Positions 1 through 11,249 of a DNA stretch of 64,000 bases are shown in pieces. Location: the NCBI GenBank assembly GCA_008638375.1, contig CM018031.1, positions 62,145,688 to 62,209,687 of the forward strand. Reading direction: 5' to 3'. How positions within the stretch are numbered: position 1 is the first letter of the stretch; every line of letters begins with the position of its first letter. Position numbers and translations under genes: made by a program. Below the pieces are notes generated by a model. The model ran no database searches. It saw only the letters and a list, made by a program, of their open reading frames with translations, and was not told the DNA's origin. The DNA comes from Nyssa sinensis. Taxonomy: Eukaryota > Streptophyta > Magnoliopsida > Cornales > Nyssaceae.

Positions 1-19
1 AATGGTTCCCTAGCCATCG

Positions 20-24
20 CGAAA
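20..24. repeat. Left target site duplication of Copia-1 (CGAAA)
   Basis: CGAAA directly precedes the TG of the 5' LTR and is repeated directly after the CA of the 3' LTR at 16288-16292. This pair fixes the outer limits of the 16-kb nested structure. Confidence 0.9.
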
Positions 25-128
25 TGTTCAGGAGTTGACATTCTAGGATCCAAGCATTAAAAACTTAAGTCTTTGCTGGAAATTAGATTAAGTTTGTTAT
101 GTTTTTAAATTCAAAATTTTATTGTTAC
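25..128 (+). repeat. Copia-1 5' LTR, left piece
   Basis: This piece aligns with the start of the 3' LTR at 16017 (TGTTCAGGAGTTG, then GGAAATTAGATTAAG). It stops at GTTAC where the Gypsy element begins. The LTR resumes at 11835. Confidence 0.9.
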
Positions 129-721
129 TGATGCTGCACTTTTCGGCTCGCAATAAGTATGGACTCCGCGACCTGTAGAACACTCAGAAAGATGATCAGA
201 GGACCACCGGATTGGCTCCGGCGGTAGCCGCTCCGATGCTTAAGTAAGTAAAAGAATTGAAAGACTGTATTGAAAGCCAAAGAATGAGCATAAAAATAAA
301 GCGTACCTTTAGGGTTTAATTTATAGACCGTGGCCTTCCTAAGTTGATTAGGATTTGATGCCATGAATATAGGGATTTGATCATCGGAGATTGCAGTTAC
401 CTTGTGGAGTATTGCATAGAGATAACCATAGATGGTAGTTCCCTTGTTGAAGACTGTTTCCTTGTTTGAAGACTGTCTCCTTGTCGAAGACTGTTTCTTT
501 GTTTGAAGACTGTCTCCTTGTCGAAGACTGTTTCTTTATTCCTTGCTCGGCATCCGCTAAGGCGGTGACGAGGTATGGAGTGTTGATCTGGACCCTGTGA
601 TAAGTTCTGAGACCCTTGTCCGGATATATATGCTCTGAAGGTATAAGTTCGGTCACTTCCGACCTTTTGTGCTGATGTGTCAAATGCTGATTGGCCTGCT
701 CTTTTATGGTATATCAGTTAC
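129..721 (-). repeat. Gypsy 3' LTR (left copy)
   Basis: It matches 11250-11839 almost base for base; the shared core runs from TGCTGCACTTTT (132) to TATATCAGTTAC (721). Taking GTTAC as the target duplication, the outer edge is 129. On the minus strand it is preceded by the purine run at 722-735. It carries a short internal repeat at about 455-540 built on GAAGACTGT and CCTTGT units. The inner edge is uncertain by up to 5 bases, because GTTAC also occurs there. Confidence 0.9.
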
Positions 722-735
722 TCCCCCCCCAAGTC
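722..735 (-). other. Gypsy polypurine tract
   Basis: Read on the minus strand this is CTTGGGGGGGGAG, directly upstream of the 3' LTR. That is the expected position and composition for the plus-strand primer of reverse transcription. Confidence 0.75.
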
Positions 736-963
736 CTAGTTCGATGCTAGCAAGCAACTAGGGCTAAGCCTTTTTCGGAGAGTCATGTGTCCTGCCTGTT
801 CGCCTTTCAAGGCAACTGTTGGGGCGCCATTTATTGCGTAGCAGGAGATTAGGTCTTTTCAAGGTCATTATTTGTACTGGCCGATAGTTGGATTTCCCGA
901 AATCATCATTGTTCCGAACCGTCATGGCGTTTGGGCTTGGTGGGTCCCTTCTGATACTGTGCT

Positions 964-971
964 TATAAATA
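964..971 (+). promoter_or_regulatory. TATA box of the antisense gene inside the Gypsy element
   Basis: TATAAATA lies about 125 bp before the first ATG (1090) of the antisense reading frame. It is on the strand opposite to the retrotransposon's own genes, which supports an independent promoter. Confidence 0.55.
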
Positions 972-1089
972 CGGGGTAAGATTTTGAAATAACCTTTTCC
1001 CTGTCATTTTCACTGTGCTAGAAGATTTCATCCGCCATTGTTGGTCTGTGCGACCTTGAAGAATACTGACTTTCTGAGTTAGAACAGGT

Positions 1090-3060
1090 TTGACTGATTT
1101 TCCCTTTTCTCTTGCTTCTTTCTTCTTGAATCCGAGAATAATGTCTGCTTCTTCTGAATCCCCAATTGTGAATGAGGGAGTAGGAAACCCTTCTCAGATG
1201 GCTGTTCCGTCTCTTGTGGAAGATGTAGGTAACCCTGCTCCTGAAGATATTGGGGAGAGGCCTGTTAAACCTCCCCCTAGTCCTAGGGTTAGGATAGTCG
1301 ATGCCTTTGAAGAGCCCCGAGACAGGGTTGGGGAGACCTCTGGTAGGTCTTCTCATAGAGAAGAGGGTGAGAGTGCTGTCACTTAGAGCCTTTTGGACGA
1401 GTGGAGGGCGAAATACAATTTTCCCCCGAATGTGACCTGCAGAGTGCCGGGCCCCATAGATCGTCCCCAAAATGTTGAAGCCGGGGAGATTTGTGTTTAC
1501 CTTGCCTGGTTCGAAATGGGCTTGAGACTCCCATTGCCGGATTTAGTCAGGTAATTCTTTTGTTGGTACAAGCTTTGCCCTGTCGACCTGAACCTCAATA
1601 GCTGGCGGCAGCTTTTAGGGTTCATAGTATTGGGACACCAAAATAAGGTGGATGTGTCCCTGGACTTGATCCGTAGCAATATGGATTTGAAGTTCAAACA
1701 GGCAGAAGGCCTTTTCTATATGTCCTTTGAGAAGGGGTTCTGACCCCTGTCCTCCGTTCCTACTTCCAACAAAACGTGGAAGAAGTGGTACTTCTTCGTT
1801 GGAGGAGGATGGGAGCATAAAGACTTCCAGGAAGGAGAAGCCTCGCCATTCCCTCGTGCTACGGGTCGTAAGGGTGAGGCTTATTCCCTTAGGTTTGCTT
1901 TAGCTTTGTTTATGCCTTTAGAAATGATAAACTGATATATCGCTCCTTATTTCTTGTGCAGTCAGGAGTACTTGGAAGAGGCCCGATTTTACTAAAGTGC
2001 TGCGAGATCAGTACCGAGTGCTGCTTTCGACTTCTAACCGGGCTCATTCTGTCATTGTGACTCCGGAGAACTTGATGGCTGCCCGTTCTGCAGAGCTTAA
2101 GAAGAGGCTGACGACGAAGTGGGCTGTGCCGGAGGCTCCAGTGGTGGGGGAGTCTTCCTCCCGAGCTGAGCCTGATGCCCCCCTTGAAGTAAAAATGAGG
2201 AGGTTGATTTCTGGCTCTCCCGAGCCAGCCCCTGCCGAGGCTGAAAAGGAGGCCGAACCTGCCGTCCCTGTTTCGGCTGCTCCTCCTGCCCCTTCCGGTC
2301 CGAGCAGAAGGTCTAGGAAAGGGAAAGCACCTGTTGCACCGTCCGAGCCGTTTAATGAGCCGGACTATCAGATTGCCAAGAGGGCATTTGATCAAATATG
2401 GGCTCAGGGCCCACACCGATACAGAGGGGATGACCCCTCCAGGCTGATGACTGAGATGATGAATCTCCAGATGAGGGTAACTTCTGAAGCTTTTTCTTGA
2501 CTTTTCCGTTTGTCTATTCGTTCAATCTAAACTGTCTGTCTTGCTTTGCGCAGAACATGCATAGTTTGGCTGCTCTGATGGTGACCCCCATGGGCCTTGA
2601 GGAGGCTGAGAAGCTGAAGGCTGAAATGGAAGAGATGAAGATGGAGCTTGGGACAGCCCGATCCAAGATTCAGACCACTGAGGAGGATCTGAAGGAAGCT
2701 ACCACCAACCTTACCGTGGCAGAGTTTGAGAGGGACATATATGCTCAGAAGGTTGAGGGGCTCTAGGCGGAGTTGGTTAATCTCCGAAGTTCCTTCGATC
2801 AGAAGGTTCAGGAGGCAGCTGATCATGCCAGGGCTGAGATTGAGATGGTATTGAAAGATGAAGTTGAGCAGATGGGTGATGACCTGATCCGGTTCGGTTT
2901 TGAAAGCTTCCGAACTAGATTCCAGATTCAGTTCCCAGGTTTTGACGTTTCATCAATCGTTCCCCCTGAACCTACCTCATCTCGTCCTGATCCGGACAAG
3001 ACGGTTGGGGCTACTGCCCTTAACTTGGAAGAGGACGCAGGCCCTTCTAGGAAGTCTTGA
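1090..3060 (+). pseudogene. Antisense extra gene of the Tat element, with putative gypsy-type transposon domain and coiled coil
   Basis: A long frame runs opposite to pol. Segment 1 (1090 or 1141 to about 1900) contains a conserved-looking block (LLDEWRAKYNFP, later LNSWRQLLGF) that I recognise as the 'putative gypsy type transposon' family (Pfam PF04195, from memory). Segment 2 follows a TTGTGCAG acceptor near 1962 and is Pro/Ala rich with basic patches. Segment 3 follows a GCGCAG acceptor at about 2552 and is a Glu/Lys-rich coiled coil ending at TGA 3058-3060. In-frame stops at 1384 (TAG), 1552 (TAA), 1741 (TGA) and 2764 (TAG) break it. All four are one C-to-T change from CAG, CAA, CGA and CAG. 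A TATA box precedes it and a poly(A) signal follows. Its function is unknown. Confidence 0.7.
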
Positions 3061-3121
3061 GGCTTTATGGGTTTTTATTTTTGCTACTCCTTTTTGATGT
3101 AATGAATATATTCTTCCGATC

Positions 3122-3127
3122 AATAAA
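3122..3127 (+). terminator. Poly(A) signal of the antisense gene
   Basis: AATAAA lies 60 bp after the antisense stop codon, in the context TCAATAAAATTGA. Almost the same context recurs at 4548-4560 behind the second antisense unit. Confidence 0.5.
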
Positions 3128-3895
3128 ATTGACTTTCCTTCAGATTCTGCTTGTGTTCTTTCCTCCTGTGCAATTTTGTTGTAAGTGTGGCTGCTCTGAG
3201 CCTTTTGTATGTTAGATCAACTGTCCAGCAATCAGTAGTCGCTTTTCGAACTTCGATACTTATCACTGAATAGTGAATGTAGATTAACTTCAACTGTCTT
3301 ATTATAATAAGACAGGAAAGTAAATATAACCAGATAGACAGAGCCTGATAGAGTGGGAGTAGGCTTCTGTAGGGCTCTGAGATAAACTGCTCTGAATCGA
3401 GAGCTTGTGAAGATAACCAGGCAGCTTGTGCTCGTAGTTTTGTTGCTCGGCATGCTGTTTCCGAGTATTCAGGATCAGGATATATCCGAGCTGTTTGGCC
3501 TTTGTCATATGACCGTCCTATCATAAAATAGTTAAGACTGGAAGATCTGAATCTTCGAATAAGGTGTCTGTACATTTAGACTTTGTTCCCCTCTCTCTGT
3601 CAGTTCAGGAGCTTCAGTGCTGGACCGTGGTTTTTGTTTAAAGAGTTCTGTACCCTGTCTCTTGGTATATCGAAGAGGCGCATTTAAAGCACCGTTTATT
3701 TATTCGATTGTCGTTTGGGATTTTTGAGGCCACTCTCTTTTTCACCGTTGCGACGGTTCAGTTGGGCGACCTTTGGATTTCCAGTGTCTATATATATGGA
3801 AACGAGGGCGTACGGTTGCGCTCAACCCTTTTGCTCCCCGAATTGTTTGTAAGAGAGATTTTATATGCTGCCGGAGTTTTGCCACTCGTCCGAAG

Positions 3896-4321
3896 ATGAT
3901 GGATGATTCCTTGCCTGAGTTAGGAATGATTAAACTGTGGCCGAGAGTTAACCTTCCCCTATTTTCAGTCTCCAAGGAAGGATTGAAGGAGGCACGAGTC
4001 TTCTTGTTTCCTCTGGCATCCGGTCGAGATTCCTCCGATTGGTGGTGGCCCCTCCTTGATTCAACCGAGGCCTGGAGCATTGGTGATGAAGACGAGGGTG
4101 AGTTGCCTCCTCTTCCTCATGTCTTGTCAGAGATCCTCGCTCCAATTGGCCGGGGTGTGACAACTGCTTTGAGGGAGATGAATGTGGGCTGCCTCCTCCC
4201 CCTTGTGACTTGGCAGAGACCCTTGCTCCAATCTGCTGGGGTGTCATGCCGATTACAAAGGTGGAGAACGAAAAGTCTCCTGAGGCCCAGAGCCCTCATC
4301 ATCCGTTGGTCATGGAATTGA
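3896..4321 (+). pseudogene. Possible second antisense reading frame in the Gypsy 3' region
   Basis: The frame runs from ATG 3896 to 4321 (about 141 codons) and starts MMDDSLPELG. It overlaps a second frame at 4210-4470 that might be joined to it by splicing. TATATATA at about 3789-3796 lies 100 bp upstream, and AATAAA at 4550-4555 follows in the same context as the poly(A) signal of the first antisense gene. I recognise no domain. It could be a degenerate duplicate of the first antisense unit's ends around unrelated sequence, or simply a chance frame. Confidence 0.35.
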
Positions 4322-4958
4322 TGATGATGATGATGAAATGGCCTGGGCGCTCCTTGATGCAGATTGGGGTTCAGGGCCCCTTCTTTTCAAATGGAGCCGG
4401 CGGCGGCGGTAATGGAAGTTTTGGATCCTGTGCCCCTTTATCATCCCGTGAAGAAAAGCCAATATGTTGAGAATTGTAGCTTCTGTAATAGCTTCTATAG
4501 TAGCTTCTGTAATGATGTGTTTGTACTGATGTAACTCTTCTGATTTATCAATAAAATTGAATCTCTTTTTCTCAGATCTGATGTCTTTGTATTCGATTGT
4601 GCTTTTCTGCATTTAAAACACTTTCTCGTGCACTTCTGATGTATGAATGTTCTTAAGAATAGATCAAAGAAACTTGAAAAAGTTCTTGAATTAGAGTACT
4701 TCACTCCTGATCGGTATCATAGTACTTATTGCTTGCTTGACAGATAAGCCAAATAATATAAATTTCAGATCTGTGGTGTTCCGATCTAGGAAACTTTAAT
4801 TTGTAGATGCTCGGAACTTCTGTCTTTGGATGGAACAGACCATAGAGTTTGCTAATCGAAGATGGACCAGGCTCGGAAGGCCTGTGCATTAGGGTGGTCC
4901 AGGCTCTAGAGGCTTGCGTATTTAGAAAAATGGACCAAGTATTTAAGACCTGTATATC

Positions 4959-5435
4959 ATGGACCAGGCTCTGAATGCCTGTGCATTTAATAGATGGATC
5001 AAGTACTGAGACTTGTGCATTTATGGACCAGGCTCTGGAGGCCTGTGCATTAATGGATGGACCAAGTACTGAGACTTGTACATTTATGGACCAGGCCCTG
5101 GAGGCCTGTGCATTAATAGATGGACCAAGTACTGAGACTTGTACATTTATGGACTAGGCCCTGGAGGCCTGTGCATTAATAGATGGACCAAGTACTGAGA
5201 CATGTACATTTATGGACCAGGCTCTAGAGGCCTGTGCATTAATAGATGGACCAAGTACTGAGACTTGTACATTTATGGACTAGGCTCTAGAGGCCTGTGC
5301 ATTAATAGATGGACCAAGTGCTGAGACTTGTACATTTATGGACCAGGCTCTGAAGGCCTGTGCATTAATAGATGGACCAAGTACTGAGACTTGTACATTT
5401 ATGGACCAGGCTCTGGAGGCCTGTGCATTAATAGA
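4959..5435. repeat. 63-bp tandem array in the Gypsy 3' region
   Basis: Units start at 4959, 5023, 5086, 5149, 5212, 5275, 5338 and 5401. All but the first are exactly 63 bp apart, and units differ by only a few bases. Each unit holds two related halves (ATGGACCAGG... and GATGGACCAAG...), suggesting an older ~31-bp dimer. Degenerate units extend left to about 4861. The array lies between the end of pol (minus) and the ends of the antisense genes (plus). 63 is a multiple of 3, so the array stays open in some frames, but I see no evidence it is translated. Confidence 0.93.
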
Positions 5436-5467
5436 TGAACATTTTATGGAAGTAACAGAAAACCTCT

Positions 5468-6699
5468 CTACTGATAATACTTCCGTAAGTGTTCCACATT
5501 CCATGGCCTAGGAACAGTCTTCCCAGTCATGTCTTCTAGCCAGTAGGTGGTAGGCCGAACAACCTTTGTTACTTTGTAGGGGCCTTCCCAGTTTGGTGAC
5601 AACTTTCCCATGGTGGGATCCTTGGTATTTTGAAAGACTCTTCTTAAGACGAAGTCTCCAACTTGAAAGCTGACTGTCTTGAGTCCTACCTTGGATTTGT
5701 TGACTATTCTCTGTTGATAGGCTTCCATCCTGATGCTGGCCTGATCCTTTCTCTCTTCGAGCAAATCCAAGTTTTCCATCAGCTGCTGATCATTGGATTC
5801 TTGCTCAAAGGCCTCAGTCCTCAGGGTTGGCATACCGATCTCAACCGGAATTACTGCTTCAGTTCCATAGGCTAGTGAGAAGGGAGTTTCTGAGGTGGGA
5901 GTTCTTCTGGTTGTTCTGTAGGCCCAAAGAACTCCAGGGAGTTCTTCTGGCCACTTCCCTTTGGCTTGTTCCAACCTTTTCTTTAACCCGTCAAGGATTG
6001 TTCGGTTGGTGACCTCTGCTTGCCCATTTGCTTGTGGATGGCCTGGAGAGGCAAAGTGTTGCCTGATGTTGAGATTTTCGCAAAATGCCTTGAAGCCTTT
6101 ACCAGTGAATTGTGTCCCATTGTCCGAGATAATTACACGTGGTATGCCGAACCTGCACACAATGTTCTTCCAAGTGAAGCTCTCAACTTCCTTTTCTGTG
6201 ATATGTGTTAAAGGCTCGGCTTCGGCCCATTCAGAGAAGTAGTCGATGGTCACCAAGAGATATTTTCTGTTTGGAGGGGCCCTTGGTAATGGACCCATGA
6301 TGTCCATCCCCCACTGAGCAAAGGGCCAAGGGCTAGAATCGGGATGAGCTCATGATGAGGCTGATGTTGGTACGGCGCAAATCTCTGGCATTTGTCGCAC
6401 TTCCGAACATATTCTTTTGCCTGTTACAGCATGCTGGGCCAGTAGTAACCCTGTGATAGAGCTCGGTGGGCTATAGTTCTGCCCCCATTATGATTCCCGC
6501 AGATTCCCTCATGTATTTCAGCCAAGACATATTGTGACTCGTCTGGAGCCAAGCATTTTAACAGAGGTTGAGAATACGACCTTCTGTAAAGCTTGTTGTT
6601 CAGGATCAGGTACCGAGCCGCTCTGATTCGGATTCTCCTGGCTTTGTTTTTATCCTCTGGGAGGAGCCCGGATCTTAGGTACTGGAGGATTGGAGTCAT
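5468..6699 (-). pseudogene. Gypsy integrase (broken)
   Basis: The catalytic core is open from 6307 to the stop at 5468. It shows MDIMGPLP with the first Asp, SDNGTQF with the second, and Glu in NGQAEVTNR exactly 35 residues later, so the DD35E triad is complete. NWEGPYKV near the end is the GPY/F module, and no chromodomain follows. Upstream, 6424-6699 carries the zinc-binding part (HEGICGNHNGGRT, YYWPSM). The two parts are separated by an in-frame TAA at about 6424 and a frameshift at about 6330-6350, so no complete integrase can be made. Integrase joins the cDNA to host DNA. Confidence 0.88.
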
Positions 6700-8634
6700 C
6701 CAGTTCTGGGGCTGTTCATCAATTTGAGCAACTTGTGCTTCCTCAATACTGGGTCCTGGCTGAAAGGAGATTTTTACTGTGGAGTTTGCTTCAGACTTGA
6801 GGCGGGAGGCTATGTTAGCCAGAGCATCTGCTCTACAATTCTGACTTCTCTCAATTTTCTGGATAGTAAATGTCTAGAAGGAATGCTTCAAGTGGTTTAC
6901 CAGTTCGGAGTACCGGAGCATCCTATCATCTTTAATGGCAAATATTCCCAAGACCTGGCTCACTACCAGTTGGGAATCAGAGAAGACGTCGAGGTTTTGA
7001 GCCTCGCATTCCAAGGCAAGCTTCATGCCTAAGATTAGGGCTTCAGATTTGGCTTCATTATTAGAAGCTTTGAATCCCAAGCTGACTGCTTTTTCTGACG
7101 TGAGCCCATTAGGGGATTGTAGTACCAGGCCTACCCCTGATCCTTGATCGGTTGACGATCCATCAATGTACAGCAGCCAGGCTCCCGAAGTTTCGGTGAC
7201 TTGTGCTTTGTTCTGAAGTGCCGGGGTGAACTCGGCTACGAAATCAGCTAAGGCCTGCCCTTTGATGGAGTTTCGGGGTACATATGATATGTCGAACTCC
7301 CCTAACTCCACAGACCACTTTACTAACCTTCCCGATACCTCAGGTTTCCTCAGTATTGACTTCAGAGGATAGGCAGTTGGGATTTCGATTGGATGGGCCT
7401 GGAAATAAGGTCGAAGCTTCCGAGCTGATATGACCAAGGCATAGGCCAGTTTCTCTACTTCTGGGTATCTTTTTTCCGTGTCAAGTAGCGCCCTACTAAC
7501 GTAGAATATAGGCCTCTGCACTCCTCTGTCCTGTCTGATCAGTGCGGAGCTGACTGCGTTTTTGGAGACTGCAAGGTACAGGAGTAGCTTTTCTCCCTGT
7601 ATTGGTTTTGACAGGAGCTCTGGAGAGGCTAGATACTCCTTTAGTTCTTGAAAGGATTTCTCGCATTCTTCCGTCCACTGCAAAGCCTTGCTGCCCTTCA
7701 GAGCTTTGAAGAAAGGTAGGCAGCGATCAGTGGATTTGGATATAAATCTGCTCAGGGCCGCAATCCTGCCATTCAGCGCCTGAATTTCCTTTTTGGTTTT
7801 TGGCGATTTTAGCCCAATCAGGGCTTGGATTTGAGTGGGGTCTGCTTCGATACCTCTCTGAGAGACAATGTATCCCAAGAATTTTTCCTTCGTAACTCCG
7901 AAGGTACATTTCGAGGGGTTAAGCTTCATCCTGTGCTGTCTGAGGATATCGAAGGTCTGGGCTAAGTGCTGGAGGTGGCTGTCTTTCTGAAGACTCTTTA
8001 CCAGCATATCGTCGATGTAAACCTCCATGGTGCTGCCGAGCAGTGGGCTGAACATCTTGTTCACCAACCGTTGATAAGTGGCTCTAGCATTCTTCAAACC
8101 GAAAGGCATCACTCTGTAGCAGTAGAGCCCTCTTTCGGTTATGAAGGCAGTCTTCTCTTAATCTGGAAGGTACATTTGGATCTGGTTGTATCCAGAGTAG
8201 GCATTCATGAAACTCATAAGCTCATGCCCCGCAGTGGCGTCAACCAGTTGGTCTATTCTTGGCAGTGGAAAGCTGTCCTTGGGCACGCCTTGTTGAGGTC
8301 TGTATAATCAACGCAGACTCTCCACTTTGCCCTTTTTCTTCTTGACGAGCACGGTGTTGGCTAGCCACTCGGGATAGAATACTTCCCGTATCATCCTGGT
8401 GTCCAGCAGCCTTTGGACTTCTTCATTTATAACCCGATGCCGTTCAAGAGCGATCGGCCTTATCTTTTGTCTGACTGGAGGGTGATCCGGATCCACCATC
8501 AGCTTGTGAGTTATAAGATTGGGATCTATTCCCTCCATGTCTTTGGTCTCCCATGCAAAGATAGAGAGGTTATCTTTCAAGAACCTGACTATCTTTTCCT
8601 GCTTGGTGTGTGTTAGGTCTGGGCCGATGTACAA
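6700..8634 (-). pseudogene. Gypsy reverse transcriptase with tandem RNase H domains (broken)
   Basis: The N-terminal RT part (8634 down to about 8330) has ALERHRVINEEVQRLL. The palm continues with MPFGLKNARATYQR and the catalytic YIDDMLVKS. The first RNase H follows (LLLYLAVSKNAVSSAL). A second RNase H (LLYIDGSSTDQGSGVGLVL) begins at about 7190, with FSDSQLVVSQV further on. The double RNase H is the mark of Tat elements. Frame changes near 8330 and 8295, and an in-frame TAA near 8160, interrupt the RT finger region. It is flanked by gag-protease on the right and integrase on the left, which is Ty3/Gypsy order. Confidence 0.9.
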
Positions 8635-8889
8635 ATAACGCCCCTCTGCTTCTGAACTGATCAGTACTTTGATGGGCTCGCCAACAGGTGTGGCTCGGCT
8701 GTCACGTCCCCTTGAGCTCAGGGGTTTTTCAATGCTGGAGGGGCAATCCTCTACCTCGGGAGAGTGAGTGAGAACCGGATTTGCACAGTCCCGAGCGTAC
8801 TGTAATTGCTATTTAGGGGCCTTCTCCTTGAGGGCAATAGCGTGGCATTCTCGGGAGGTTGGCTGACACCCTCTGACCGAGTGGACGCC

Positions 8890-11171
8890 CTAGTTGTGGA
8901 CATACTTCAGACACTGATGGAGGGTCGAAGTGACTGCTCCTATCTGATGCAACCAGGGTCTCCCGATTATGACGTTGTAGGGAGATTTCATGTTTAACAC
9001 CAAGTACTCCGAGATGGTGGTCTTCTGCCTTTCGCCCTCTCCTACAGTGGTGGGAAGATCGAATCTCCCCAACGGGGTGCTGAGATTGCCGTCAAAAGCT
9101 GCCATCACGACAGTGGTGGGCTTGACGTTGTCATGGTCTATCCCCATCTGTCTGAGCGGTTCATAGAACAGTATGTTGACGGAGCTGCCAGTATCGACCA
9201 GGACTCTCCTGGTCTCGAAGTTGGCGATTCTGAGGGTGATAACAAGAGCATCACTGTGAGGGCAGTGTACCCCTGCTAGATCTTGCTCGGTGAATTGGAT
9301 CTCCGGTGCTGGCTTGAGCCTCTTTTCGACGTTGGAGATCTGTAATATGTTCGGGGCAGCTCTGGCCTCCCGAGCATATCTCTTTTTTGCCCTGTTGGAC
9401 ATTCCTGTGACAGGGGAGTCAGCATGGAGGACGTAGATGACGTGATTGTTCTGCCTCTGGGGCTCGTTTCGTCCCTCCCTCTGCTCCTGCCTCTGTTCAG
9501 GCATCTGGTCGGGCCACTGCTGAGGCTTGTCTTCTTGGGGGTTCTGCCTTCCGTCCTGCTTGACGAACTCCCGAAGACGCCCCTTCTTTATGAGCTGCTC
9601 TATCTCATATCGGAGGGTCCTGCATGTGTTAGTTGTATGTCCATGATCTTTATGGAAATTACAATACTTACTTTGGTCCCGCAGGCTAGGATCTCCTTTG
9701 ATTGGCTCCGGCCACCTCAGGTTCTCCCGATCTCGGATCTGCCGGAGTACCTGGCTCGGTGTGGTGTTCAGAGGAGTGAAGTTGGTGAACTCCCTTGGTC
9801 CGGAGTTGTACACAGCTCTGGGTGCTGTTCTTTTCTCTAGGCTCCTGGCCCTCTTTTTGTTGGAGTCTCTTTTGTGATCCTCCTTCTTGTGGTCCTCCCG
9901 CTTCGGATTGTCTCTCTGGGTCTGATCTCTGCCCTTCTGGGACGTGCGGTTGGCTTCTTCCAGGTTGATGTATTTTCTGGCCCGATCCATTAATGCCGCT
10001 ATATCGGCTGGAGGGCTTTTTGTCAAGGAGTCTCTGAATCCACCTTGGGCAAGCCCAGCAGTTAGGGCTGCTACAAGGAATTTCGGGCTGCAGTCAGTGA
10101 TCTCTGTGAGTTCGGTGTTGAAGCGCGCAATGTAGGCTCTGAGGGATTCCTCCCTAGTCTGTTTGACATTCAGCAGGAATTCTGGCCCCCTTCTGAGCCT
10201 CCTACTGGTCATAAACCTGTCCAAGAACTGTCTACCGAGCTCGTAGAAGCTGGTAACTGAGTTCGGAGGGAGGTTGTGGAACCACTTCAGAGCAGTTCCC
10301 TTCAAGCTGGTAATGAACGTTCGGCACATGAAGGCATCAGAGGCTCCGTGAAGGGCCATCGTATGCTGGTAATGAGAGAGATGATCTCCTGGATCTCCAG
10401 ATCCATCGTACAAGGTGAACTTGGGCACCATGAACTTTCTGGGCCTCTCTTCTGACATGATGGCGTGAGTGAATGGGGTGGCTAGTCTTCCGAGCAGCCT
10501 GGCCAGTTCATCTTGCTCTGGAGGGTTCTGAGGTCCTCTCAAGGTAATTGTCCGGTCCATCGACTCGGCAATTTCTTCTACCCTCCACGGGTCTCTGAGT
10601 CTGACATCTTGTGAACCCTGCCTGACAGCCTCGGCTTCAGGGTAGTAGGGTTGATTACGCCCTTCGGACGGAGGAGGATTCCAAACCGGAGGGATTGGTG
10701 CTACATGATGGGGCTCCTGCGGTGCCGAGTGTGCTCCCGAGCCCTTGGAATTGGGGCTCGAGTAGTGCTCCGGTAATGGACGTCGGGAACGAAGGCAGAT
10801 GTTCCCCAGCTGGGGACTGTTGATGGCTGCGGATCTCGGCCAGCGCGAGCAACGCCTGAGGGGTGCCCAGGCTGGTTAGTTAGAGCCTGCGCATGAAGTT
10901 CTTCATTCTTTGTGGCAACAGGAGGTTGCGTTCCCGCAACGAAGTTGACCGGCGGGCTAGGAGAACCCGTCGCTTGGTTCTGCGTAAGTGTTGCCAGTGT
11001 TCTAGTGATGGCAAGCAACTGCTCCTACACCAGTTCATTGTGTCGTTTTATTGCTTCGATCTCTTGTCGCATAGGATTGGCCGCTGGCCCCTTTGTGCGA
11101 GGAGCAGGCGGCTGACGTTGAGCGTTTTGCAAACTCTGAGTATTCTGTCGCGGTCGGAGATTTGGTGTCAT
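8890..11171 (-). pseudogene. Gypsy gag and aspartic protease (broken)
   Basis: The gag start is probably ATG 11171, just inside the primer site. An in-frame TAG near 11027 and a frame change near 10,600-10,700 break the N-terminal third. From 10560 the frame is open for 556 codons. It contains the retrotransposon gag capsid region (KFTLYDGSGDPGDHL, SYYELGRQF-type helix region), a basic region, a zinc-knuckle-like segment (CNFHKDHGHTTNTC), and the aspartic protease with active site VDTGSSVNILF and the flap-side IIGRPWL. An in-frame stop at 8890 ends the frame before RT. Gag forms the particle and protease cuts the polyprotein. Confidence 0.9.
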
Positions 11172-11229
11172 GGTTTTCTGGTGAGGAAAGAGTTGAGTTT
11201 ATGAACAGAGCACTTGGAGATTAATCGTT

Positions 11230-11249
11230 TCCCACAGACGACGCCAAAC
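11230..11249 (-). other. Gypsy primer binding site
   Basis: On the minus strand, GTTTGGCGTCGTCTGTGGGA directly follows the 5' LTR. I recall this TTTGGCG(C/T)CGTCTGTGG form from Tat/Ogre elements primed by a tRNA-Arg; the tRNA assignment is from memory. Confidence 0.65.

Noticed and set aside
5280..5504. 21-residue repeat protein read from the 63-bp array
   Set aside because: It begins inside the integrase end in another frame and exists because 63 is divisible by three; several units contain changes with no sign of protein selection.
9424..9840. 138-codon frame on the plus strand, rich in Leu
   Set aside because: It lies exactly opposite the gag-protease frame and is its complement shadow; no domain or start context.
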